Source: Cryptomeria japonica (lineage: Eukaryota; Streptophyta; Pinopsida; Cupressales; Cupressaceae). Taken from it: a stretch of 64,000 nt of DNA. Below, piece by piece: positions 11,774 through 22,184 of the stretch. Made by a program: the position numbers and the translations under genes. Positions within the stretch are counted from its first letter, which is position 1; the number at the start of each line of letters is the position of its first letter. A model generated the notes under the pieces. That model did not search any database. It was given only the letters and a program-made list of their open reading frames with translations, and had not been told where the DNA came from. Location of the stretch: assembly GCF_030272615.1 (NCBI RefSeq), contig NC_081412.1:342979870-343043869 (forward strand). Reading direction: 5' to 3'.

Positions 11774-12690
11774 GAGAGAGAGAAGATATATATATAGAGA
11801 GAGAAGATATAGAGATAGAGAGAGGGAGAGAGGGAGAGGTGACAACCTAGACAATGGAAAGAGAGAGAATAAGAGAGGAGAGATAATTATAGTTGGGGAA
11901 GGAGATAACCATGATGGTAAGTAGGAAGGGGGATATAGATAGGGAGAGAGGAAGAAATTGAGGGAGAGAGATAGAGAGGAGAGAGAGAGGGAGAGATACA
12001 GGGAAGTACCAATACAGACAATGTACCCTCAACCCTATGTAATTTGAACCCTATACCAATGCCATCACCCCTAAACCCTAAACCTTATATTTTACACCCT
12101 ATTCCCTAAGCCTTATACAAGGGAGGGAGAGGCAATGATTGAGAGAGGTGAGGAAGAGATAAAATTAGAGAGAGAAAAATAAAGAGAAAGAACCCTAGCT
12201 AAGGTGGGAGGGATGGATGGAGAGGTACACATGGAGTAACTAAGAGACCTAGAGAAGGGAGAGGTGTAGAGGTGAGGGGGTGAGAGAAGTTCACAAAGAG
12301 AAAAATAGTGGTAAGGAGGTAGGGAGAGAAGTGGAGAGGGAGAGAAAGAACTAAAGAGGGGAAAGATATAGAGGTGAGAGACCTAGAGCCTGGGGAGAGA
12401 GGGGTTAGAGACATAAGGGGTAAAGATAGAGGTCAAAGAGATATAGGAGGAGAGAGAGGTGGGTAATGAGGTAGGGAGGGAGAGGTAGTGATAGAGAGAA
12501 TGAAGAGAGGGGAGAGAAACAATAATTGAGAGAGAGAAGAAGAGAGAGGGAGGTAAATATAGATAGAGATGGTGGCAAGGAGGGAAGGCAAGATAGAGAT
12601 GGTGTGAGAGACCTAGATAGGGGAGAGAGGCAAGAGAGAGAAGAGAAGGAGAGAGATAGAGAGAGAAAGAGAATTCTGGTAGGAGCATGT
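11425..12690. repeat. GA-rich purine tract with (AG)n core
   Basis: About 1.27 kb with the plus strand overwhelmingly A and G, including an almost pure (AG)n run near 11,735-11,785, TATATATA near 11,786-11,795 and many GAGAGG/GGGAGA variants. The open frames on the C/T strand (Ser/Leu repeats) and on the G/A strand (Arg/Glu repeats) are composition artefacts. A pyrimidine-containing island at about 12,030-12,118 interrupts it. Confidence 0.9.
12066..12116 (+). repeat. short telomere-like CCCTAAA island
   Basis: CACCCCTAAACCCTAAACC followed by degenerate ACCCTATTCCCTAAG phrases, inside the GA tract. This is the plant telomere repeat unit (CCCTAAA), about two good copies plus decayed ones. Too short to be an old telomere with confidence; it could be chance within a low-complexity zone. 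Confidence 0.45.
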
Positions 12691-12865
12691 TGATTAATAA
12701 AATTGAAGTAAGTTTGAAAATTTATGTGTTCTTTTAAACCTATAATATACATTATGAATCTAGAGATCTAAGGCGACTCTCAAACATCTTGCCTATATAT
12801 ACATGAAATATAACTTAAAGTATAAGAAAGTAAAAATACATGATGTTATATTCCATGTAAATATT

Positions 12866-14116
12866 TGTAGTGTCCTAAATTATGTCTTGTGCATTTATGA
12901 CACTTATGCATTACATTCAGTGCATTTATGACAAATTTCATTATCAAGATTTCACTACTTTGACATCATGAGATCAAAAGACAAAGTGTCCCTAATTGCC
13001 CTTAAATCTCATTTGAGACTATCTTGGTATGGATACAAGCACAACACACAAACATCTACATGTTGCACTAACATCCTAATAGATTCCCAAATTTGGAATT
13101 TCATATCCTACATCAGGCTTCTCCAATTGTGTCCCTTTGCTTGAATGCAACCATAACAATAATTTTTGCCTATTATTTACATTAAAATACTATCATTTTT
13201 CTAATGAAAAGTCTCTGGACACAATTATGAAGAAATTATCTAAGAAAACTACTCTCTCATGCTCTTGACTATTGGCTCTTACACTTTGGCTTTGATTGTG
13301 ATCTTTTGGCTACCATATTACAACAACAAGGCTACTTTGAGCTTCATCATGCTCTTATCTAAAGAGAGGGGTTTGGCTAGAACGCTTTTTCTTCTCTCTC
13401 ATCTTCTATCTTGTATCGATAACATTACATTCTTTCCATTGTTGCATCTTTGAATGTATCTATTGTCAAGATGCATTTAATCTATCATTCTATCACATAT
13501 CTTGCAATAGGGGTTTTCCTCCATTAAGTGAGGCTTGTTTCTATTGCATTTATTATTTATGATTAAATTACATGTATTAGGGGTTTTCCTCCATTAAGTG
13601 GGGTTAGTTTCAATTGCAGGTATCCTTTTTATCTAATCTATCTATCTAGTTGTTTGTGGTAGTGGAAACACCAAAGCAGGGGTTTGACTGAGGAAACCCT
13701 TGTATAGCCCTAATATTTTCCCTTGTCTCTGTTTGCGTAGGTGGTGAATAGGTTCTGTGTGGCTAATGATGAATTCTAGAATATTTCTAGCGCATTTGCA
13801 GGTCTCTATCCATATAGACAATAGTGCAGTGCGCAGACGTCCCCATGATGTGTTGGAGTCTAGAATTCGAGACCGAGTGGGTTCTCTAGTATAATTTATT
13901 TTCTGTCTGCACATTTCCATGATAATTATAATTTCTTTTCTCTATTGTATGTCTCAATATTTTGTAATTTTTATAATTTAATCTAGTGTTTATTTTATCA
14001 TTGTATTTTTTGTCTCCTAGCTCACCCTTAGCACTAGTTTAAGTGAGGTAGCGTTGGATGGTTTGTTCTCTGAGAGTCATCATCTTAGAGGTAACAAATT
14101 CCATCCTCTATATTTT
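12866..14116 (+). repeat. putative 5' LTR and leader of gypsy H
   Basis: Starts TGTAGTGTCCTAAATT, a start style common in plant gypsy LTRs. It includes the stem-loop GGGTTTGACTGAGGAAACCC (13,680-13,699) shared with J1, and precedes the first H coding frame. TTTGGTGAACCCGACGT at about 14,116-14,132 could be a tRNA-primed start site, but I cannot assign the tRNA. The LTR end is not defined because no matching 3' LTR is in the window. Confidence 0.42.
13508..13618 (+). repeat. 41-bp direct repeat, two copies 70 bp apart
   Basis: TAGGGGTTTTCCTCCATTAA begins at 13,508 and again at 13,578. Each copy runs 41 bp to an ATTGCA and differs at only a few bases. It lies in the leader of gypsy H, just upstream of the conserved stem-loop. 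Confidence 0.85.
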
Positions 14117-15940
14117 GGTGAACCCGACGTAAAAACCTCATGTTGAATCTCTTTCTTTTAGAATTTGATGCATTCGGCAAGGAATTCCTTAAGGATGACT
14201 TCGATATGCTAGATGAGGTCTTAGATGACTTCTTGGAAGCATCTCCTCCTAGTAATGGAGATGTAAAAGATGGTTTTTCTTTGAATCCCTCTTCATTGAA
14301 AGATGAAAATTCCACGAATGTCATTGTTGTCTTTACAGCTCCACAAAACCCTAAGAGACAATGTATTTATGTGATTGTGGCTAGTCCTTTTTTTAAGAAA
14401 TTCAAAACCATTGGTGGGAAACCATTCAAGGGAGATGCTCCTAATTTGTATACTAGGTTTATACAATCTAATTAGCCTTCCTACAATACCATTTCTCATA
14501 CATATGATACAAGAATAAATAAACAACATCTTGATCAACCACAACATTCTTTACCACCTTCTCAACCCAGTCTTCCTCAAGCACCTTCACCCGTGGTCAA
14601 GCATACTAGTGACTATGATCATATCGAGCAAATTAAATTTACTCCCACTAAGATATCACTATGGGATTTTCTTCAGAATTCCCCACTGTATTAGGGTATG
14701 CTATAGGAAGCCTTGCAAAATATTTTATTACCTTCTTCTGCAAGACCAATGGATGTGAATGTGTTGATTCCAATCATATTCGTGTAGATATGTTGAATAT
14801 TATATTCTATCCCCATGAACTCTTGCCTCCAGAAGTGAGGAACTTGAATGATCTGTTAATGATAATTGTTCATGTTAATGGTGGTTGGCATTAGGTGAAC
14901 CCTTGTCTATACAGGTTTTGCACTCAATGTGTGTAGCTGAGATATATTGTCAAATATTAAGGTTGATCTGAATGCCCTAGTAGCATCTTCTTTATTCATC
15001 TGAGGTTTCGATAACAATAGAAATAATGCTTTGGGAATGTTTATTTTTTTCATTAAAGGTTGGACCAGTCATCACTCCAATTCTTGTTCATGTGGTGTTA
15101 GTCCTTTATCTTACAATCTTCTCTTAGGTAGACCATGTCTTCATGCTTTCAAAGTTGTTTCTTCCACACTTCATGGTTTGGTGAAGTTTGTGGTGAATAA
15201 TCAAGTGGTTACAATCAAGGATGACCTTGAAACTATGCATTTATATCAAATAGCAGTAGTAAGTCAGGCTTCAGTTATGCATTCATTTCAAAATTATATT
15301 CCAACATTATTCTTCATAGTGACAACTTATACTTTTGTCATGTCCCCTAAAAAGGAAGGTCAGAAGACTCAAGATGTCCTAAAGGAGGAATCATCTAAGA
15401 AGCAAGATTCTTTAAAAGAGGGTCCTCCTAAAATAGACCTCCCAAAAGCACAAAATTCTAAGTCTACCTATGTTAAACCATCTAAGGTGAATACATGTTC
15501 AGGTGATGATTGGGGTTCCTTGGATTTCATTGATTCTCATGTTGGTGAATGCAAAGTTGACCTTGTCCACCTAATATTTCCCAATATCTTATTCACCTTG
15601 AATATGAAAGATGATTATGCATCCATAAAGCTAGGTGATACTTATCATGTTGATCATATTTTCTAACCAAACCTCTGACTTTTAAAGAATTACGTGATAT
15701 TTATGATCTAGGGTATGAGCTTTTATCAAAGCTTGGTTATGATGGTAAAGTTTACGAACCTAATGAACAAGGTATTCAACCTCCTTTGGAACCTGAACCT
15801 CATCATCATAACACTGGACTAGGATATTGACCTACATCTTGCAAGGCTAAACCATGGTTGACTGTAAACATGGTTTATGTCTAACCTCTTCCTCTTAATC
15901 TTGTACATCCTGACACATTGATACTATAGCACCATTTGAT
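14116..15940 (+). pseudogene. gypsy H gag end and aspartic protease remnant
   Basis: The first part (14,140-14,475, acidic, 111 codons) is not recognisable beyond its position. Protease is clear in 14,750-15,240: VDSNHIRVDMLNI, where the catalytic DSG reads DSN, then LLPPEVRNL, and YNLLLGRPCLHAFKVVSSTL followed by VKFVVNNQVVTIK, the typical Tat/Athila protease C-terminus. A Lys/Ser-rich linker (15,350-15,480) follows, then a G-patch-like GYELLSKLGYDGK (about 15,705-15,745). Stops between the pieces make it a pseudogene. In a working element the enzyme cuts the Gag-Pol polyprotein. Confidence 0.75.
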
Positions 15941-16898
15941 GAATTTTATTTGGACCTTTTCCCTTTAGAAGAGGCTTTACAAGAATTCCTAGGTGTGTTT
16001 GTTGAGTTACCTTCTTACCATCATAAACATCGATTCCCATATTGTAAAAATGCTCAAGCATACTTTGGGGAATCCATCGTGAGTATTAATAAACAAGCTT
16101 CCTTATCCATGATGAGGAGGGCATATCTTTATCTCATCTAGAAGACCATAGTACCCCTCTAAAAGGAGAAACTATTGATGTTGTCGTGGATGACAAGACC
16201 CTTGAAAAAAATATCAAAGGTGGAAAGTGTTTATCCCCAAAATAATCTAAGGAATATTCATATCTCCTACACCAGTATCCTGATATTTTTTCTTGGTCAT
16301 ATGATGAAATGCCAAGAATTGATGGATCAATAATGGTTCACAATATTGTGCTAAGTATCAATGCCAAGCCTGTATAACAAAAGATACAAAAAATAAACCC
16401 CAAGGTAGCCTTGTTAGTCAAGACAGAGATTAGAAAAACTTTTCTCATTGGATTTTGAGCATTGTTCTAGTCAGCAAACCTAATGGTTGAATCCAAATCT
16501 GTATTAACTTTCATGATTTGAATAAAGCTTCCCTCAAGGATGACTTTCAAATCCCAAATATTCATATGATCGTAGATTCAATTGTAGGTTATGCTTTGCT
16601 CTCTTTCGTGGATGTCTTCTTGGGTTATAATCAAATTTGCATCAACCTAGAAGATCAATATAAGACCACTTTTACAACCCCTTGGGGTACCTTTTGTTAT
16701 GTTGTAATGTCATTTAGGTTATAGAATGTAGGAGAAACCTACCAGCAATCCATGACTCTCATATTTCATGACTTCATCCACAATATTTTAGAAGATTATG
16801 TTGATGATATTTTAGCAAAGATAATTGTCCACAAATATCATGTCAAGAATCTTCATTCAATCTTTGAAAGGCTTTGATTGTATAAAATGAGACCAAAC
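15941..16898 (+). pseudogene. gypsy H reverse transcriptase, N-terminal part
   Basis: Motifs in order: DIFSWSYDEMPRIDGSI (about 16,286-16,335), a broken palm entry, FHDLNKASLKDDFQIPNI (about 16,510-16,565), LLSFVDVFLGYNQI (about 16,600-16,640), KTTFTTPWGTFCYVVMSF, and the intact catalytic YVDD at 16,797-16,808. Several stops and one or more frameshifts are present. The frame runs to RPNP at 16,898 and resumes at 24,754 (LKCVFGIYARK) after the CACTA insertion. Confidence 0.85.
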
Positions 16899-16901
16899 CC
16901 T

Positions 16902-16932
16902 CACTAATACATTTGGGGTCAAATTCCGATGG
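16902..16932 (+). repeat. CACTA left terminal inverted repeat
   Basis: 31 bp beginning CACTAATACATTTGGGG and ending TTCCGATGG. It pairs with 24,720-24,750 with a few mismatches. Confidence 0.93.
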
Positions 16933-17260
16933 AGGTTTCTGACGGACAAGGAGCATTGTGTGAAAATTTGATTTTTTTTTTTTTAAAATGCCCGTGTTCG
17001 TCGGAATTCCAACGATAATCCATTGACATTAGGGTTTTTTTGAAAAAGTGTCTGTGTCCATCAGAATTTCGACAAACGCGTGCATTACTTAAAAAAAAAG
17101 AAAATACCAAAATCCCGCCTATCTCATTCGTCCCGCCTCTGTAGCGATCATTGGTGACAAACATGGCCGCAGCAGGGGAACGGGGGAATGAAGTGCCATG
17201 GGCACAAAGTGCCATGAGCGCAAAGTGCCAAGGGATGGCACATAACCAGTGAGGACAACC
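16933..17260 (+). repeat. CACTA left subterminal region
   Basis: Contains degenerate GTCGGAATTCC/CCATCAGAATTTCGAC motifs (about 16,998-17,075), a usual transposase-binding pattern in CACTA ends. A GC-richer stretch follows with three copies of AAGTGCCA(T/A)G about 16 bp apart (17,191-17,240). GC content is visibly higher than in the element interior. Confidence 0.65.
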
Positions 17261-19201
17261 ACAAGGGAGCCCAAAATGGGCTACGTAAACGGTGACGCCC
17301 GGGCCTTCGTCAACAACAATGAGAAAGATTTTTGGATGCGAGCGCTCGAGGATGGTATTTTTGCGGTGATAAATTTTCTTGAACTTGTGCTACAGTTGTA
17401 TCAACAAAATTCATTGCTAGTTAGGGTATTAGAATAGATTAATCAAGATAATTTTTGGTTCATTTTTGTTACATTAATATGGTCAGAAAATAAATCTACA
17501 TCTTGATACAAGATTGTAATCTCCTCCCCCATCACCCCCATTTCTCCCCGTGTAATACAGAGAATCTAGACAGAGGAATTATAGGCACAAATTCAACTAC
17601 TTCACTGATCACTCATTCAATCCATCCATCTATTAATGATGAAACCATAACAGATTTAATTCCTAGATAATCTTGTTTATTCTTTGCAGATTATAATAAT
17701 AATAAATTTAATATCAAGTAGGTAGAGTTTTTTACAATTTTAATTATGTAATACTTTATCATTATATATCAGTGAGACATATGAACTCACACTTCATGAT
17801 TAGTATGTAATATCTCCAGTTAGAATATTAAGTAATATTTCACTAAATTTCTCACCTCAAAAATTTCTCCACCTTAATGATAGTTAATGTTAAGGATTGA
17901 ATGAAACAAACTCTTGTTCATGATCACCTTCTTAGCCTCCTATGGAAGTCATTCTTTGTGTGGTCTACCATGACCATAATCAGGGTCTTAATAAATGCAT
18001 TAGATACTCTCTATTATCAATAAGAGAGTTATCATAATATAGTCATGGCGAGTGGTTACAAATTAGATTAGTGGGTCTATAGTTCCCACTTGGTTTGTAC
18101 TTAGAAACATTATCATTTCTTAGTTGTATGGAAACTACAAATTCATGCATCTAGCCAATAATACACACTAGCTATTATATGATTCCACTAATGAGAAAAG
18201 CCTAGTCAATCTTATAGTTTGTGGAATTAGTCATGTCCCTCATATAGAATATCTATATATGGAGTATTCTTGCCTATAGATTACCTATTATTTTTCTTAA
18301 TAATGTGATTATTTCACATACATCATAAAAGTGCCCTTCTAATATGTTTGTGCATCAATCTTGAAACCATATTTTTATTAACCAACCAATGATAAGAATT
18401 ATCTTAAACATGCCTCTATATATTTGAATCCCACTAGCTTTGATAATCAACCATAATAACCTTAACAATGCATCGACGACAACAATGCCTAATAAATCAT
18501 CAATTATCTTAGGTGAATCTAGCCAAAGCCAACCCATCAAATCCACTAATCTCCCTTGCATCCCAATCATAAAATTTTATGGTTGTTGGAACAAGCTTGG
18601 GAGATTTAGTTCTTCCTTTGCAAATCAACATACCCTATTTTGGTTTCCCAAATATTTACTAAATAACTTTGAAGATAAATTGGGAAGAGAATCCATCATA
18701 TAGATATTTCTTTTCAACATCCTTAGAGGACATAGTTTTGTCTATCATTATTATAATAGCTAATACCCAATTTTTTTATAAGACAGCAAGCAAAACCTCC
18801 TCTTCACAAACTATGTTTTCCTTAATAATCCAAGAATGAAAAAAGGAACCCACATAAAAATTACTTACTCCCTACCATGAAGGCAAAAGAACATCCAATT
18901 TAAAGATAGATGTACCAAAAGGAAAGAAATATCACCTCAAAATCTGTCTTGAACTTATACATTGAATCTATACACATGAGAATCCCTTTAATAACTCTCT
19001 CATAGCTTTCAATGCTAGAAGAATGAGTGTTTTCACAGGACTTTCATACTATGATATTTATATCAAGATTCACTTCCATAGTTTTAGAGTCAAGCTGACC
19101 CATTCTCATGAGTAGTTCTTATGAACCCCTCATAAGAATGGATCACTTAGTACTCATTTCATCAAAGTGATGCTCATAGTATTATTGAAAAATTGTATTA
19201 T
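17261..19201. other. CACTA interior, no gene recognised
   Basis: About 1.9 kb of AT-rich sequence. Short open frames (for example plus strand 18,440-18,703) have no recognisable motifs. No transposase signature is visible on either strand. Confidence 0.5.
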
Positions 19202-20749
19202 TGTTCCAAATTTTGTGGATATTTAGGAGACACAAATAAAATATAAATGTAATCATTCCATATTTTTGTAGGAGATATTGGAATGAGACTAATAAAAAGA
19301 GTAGTAAACATGAGTCACAATGAGCACTTTAGAATAAATCTAAACATTATAAGGAAGATTAGCTTGGAAAAATAGAAGCGTAATTTATTTTCCAATATGC
19401 AAGATTATTACTTGGGAAAGAATCTTGAAAGAGGATTGAAAAGATTCCTTGAGCTAACATTGTCTCACTTATCCAAAATTATGAGGAAGGATTCATTAAT
19501 GAAATGGTCATTAACAAGGTGGAGAGAATAATAATTTAGCCTGGCCATGACACAAAGTCTTAGAATAGATTCCAACCTTGGTGAATGGAATGAAAATCCC
19601 AAACAATTAATGAGTGGTGAGACAAGTAGAGGCATCTTTAATTTTGTTTTGAATATATATAAAATAAAGAAAAAATGGGACTAAAACGAAGGGAAATGCA
19701 CATGGAAAGGATATGATGAAAATCAAAATAAATAGTTTGAAGATAATATTAGTTACCTAAAAGATATTCCACTTGATTATTTGGTATATCATAACTATTT
19801 TGACAAATTTTGAAACCATTAGAGGTACATTTTACTTCTGTAGATGAGGCATTCATTCATGTTGATGAGGTAACCTCCATCCTATTTCACTCTTCTTCCT
19901 TTGTGTACCTCTTTTATTCTTCCATTACCTCTTCGCTTACCTAAATTCAATCCAAAACATAGTGTATATAGCATCAAAAAAATTCCATATTTGATTAATA
20001 TTATCCACAACATATCGAAAAGACAAATACCACACTTACTGTGTCATCAACCAAAAATAATTTACTTACATATTTAAAGAGTTCAATAATGGAGAAATAT
20101 CCATGCAATGCTCTACACATGTCCTTGAAGGTTCAAGAAATACTTATCCTCTATTGGTCCAAACTTTAAATCACTTTCCACGCATGAAAATAATTGCAAC
20201 CATACACAATTTCCCACCCAATAGATTCTATCAAACTAGTTTACTATCTTAACATAGGGTCAAGGAAAAGCGGGACAAAATAGGAATCCAAGTGTCTTAA
20301 AAGCCTTCAAGACCATAGTGGTGAGGATTGAATTTCTTTCTTTAGTGGTATCTTTCTGTAGATTAATTAGTTGGGGTAAATGTTTCAAATTTTTTGGATA
20401 TTTAGGAGACACAAATAAAATATAAATGTAATCATTCCATATTTTTGTAGGAGATATTGGAATGAGACTAATAAGAAGAGTAGTAAACATGAGTCACAAT
20501 GAGCACTTTAGAAGAAATCTAAACATTATAAGGAAGAGTAGCTTGGAAAAATAGAAGCGTAATTTATTTTCCAATATGCAAGATTATTACTTGGGAAAGA
20601 ATCTTGAAAGAGGATTGAAAAGATTCCTTGAGCTAACATTGTCTCACTTATCCAAAATTATGAGGAAGGATTCATTAATGAAATGGTCATTAACAAGATG
20701 GAGAGAATAATAATTTAGCTTGGCCATGACACAAAGTCTTAGAATAGAT
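19202..20749 (+). repeat. 369-bp direct repeat pair inside CACTA
   Basis: Copy 1 at 19,202-19,570 and copy 2 at 20,381-20,749, with 810 bp between. Both start TGTT(C/T)CAAATTTT and end ACAAAGTCTTAGAATAGAT. I count only a handful of substitutions and no indels, so the duplication is much younger than the surrounding gypsy decay. No coding content is recognised. Confidence 0.92.
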
Positions 20750-21061
20750 GGTCAATGGATATTGGGTGATCTTTGAGGCATTATGTCAAATAGTTCATGT
20801 GCCTTATCTAAGCTTACATATTTTGCATGCATTTGTACCTAGGCAGTTGCACTACAACATCTATACTCACTAATCACATTTGGTTGGAAGTTTCTAAATC
20901 CATTTCAAACACATCTTGTGCATATCCTGCAATCTATGCTAAGAGTGATTGTCTTTAATGGCTTCATTGTGTGCATAATTGATTGGCTCTTCACTCCTAA
21001 GACCTTCAAAAGTCTTTAATGGCTTCATTGAGTCCTTTTGTCTTCCAAATTCACCTGCACC

Positions 21062-21605
21062 AACTTGAATTCTCCTTCAATGCTTGATTGCCTGTTCACT
21101 TGGAATTGAATTGATTTTATAACTAAGAGATCACTTGATTTTATATGTCTTGGAAGCATTTTGTCCCGATGGCTTTAAATTAAAGTACTTTCTCTTCTAT
21201 CTGGTATTGGTGGAACAGATCCTTTTATGATATGTAAGTTGAGAATATTTTATGAAAGGTCCCTAAATGAATACACTTTAAACTGATTTTAATATACCTT
21301 GAAGTGTGCAATATGGAAGGTTTGTATTCTTAATCTCCTGCCCATTTCTTAATTTAAAAGATGATATCTTTATTAAATATCTTTATTAACTTGATTTCTC
21401 CTTCAATTCTTGATGAATGCTTGATTGCATGTTCACTTGGAATTGAATTGATTTTATAATTAAGAGATCACTTGAATTGTAGGTAAACCCCTTCAAATGA
21501 CAGGGTAGGCTTCCTTTTATACCTAATATATGTCTTGAAAGCATTTTATTGTGATGGCTTTAAATTAAAGTACTTTCTCTTCTATCTGGTATTGGTGGAG
21601 CAGAG
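21062..21605 (+). repeat. second direct repeat pair inside CACTA
   Basis: Copy 1 at 21,062-21,217 and copy 2 at 21,388-21,605. Both run from AACTTGA(A/T)TTCTCCTTCAA to TCTGGTATTGGTGGA(A/G)CAGA. Copy 2 carries about 60 extra bases (near 21,480-21,530) that copy 1 lacks. Noncoding as far as I can see. Confidence 0.85.
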
Positions 21606-22184
21606 GTTGCATTGCATCATCCTAGGATACATATTTCTGCAGATAGAACACAAGTTAAATGTATCTCAGGTCGATGCAAAGCAACCTCTTCTCTAGAGAT
21701 CACCAAAAAATAGAGAAAGAACTTTAATTTAATGCCATCAGGATAAAAGTCTTTAATCAAGACAGATAAAATTTGAGTTTGATTGTCATCATTTACTTTG
21801 CCAAATTCTTCACACGTAACTCCTGAATCAATTTCCTACTCACAAGAATTTTATTATGTCTCAAATATAGGGAAACAAAAGGCTTCAACTAGTAAACTTG
21901 AACATGCAACTAAATCCATTAACTAACTAGAAGAACAAAATTAAGAAATGGTTTGATCATCTGAGAGATGTTGTAGACTTGCAACTCACCAGCTAAGTTT
22001 TTGCGGGTAAGAATTTTTTTTGTTTTGGTTTCGGTTGTGGTGCTTATAGGGAGACATTTACAAATTTATATCTATGTTCACTATTTAATGGTTTATGGGT
22101 TTGTAATGGTAATTTGATGTTCTTTCATATTTTTGTATATATTCTTTATAATAGCCTATTATATTGATTTGTTCTATTATGCAT

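Noticed and set aside
12066-12116. Interstitial telomere from a chromosome fusion
   Set aside because: Only about two clean CCCTAAA units plus decayed ones; far too short for that conclusion.
11567-12752. Long Ser/Leu-rich and Arg/Glu-rich open frames
   Set aside because: They are translations of the GA-rich low-complexity tract, open on several frames at once, with no domain.
13508-13618. CRISPR-like spaced repeats
   Set aside because: Only two 41-bp copies in a plant retroelement leader; no array and no prokaryotic context.
14116-14132. TTTGGTGAACCCGACGT as a firm primer-binding site for gypsy H
   Set aside because: The position is plausible, but I could not match it to a tRNA 3' end with confidence, and the LTR end beside it is not defined.
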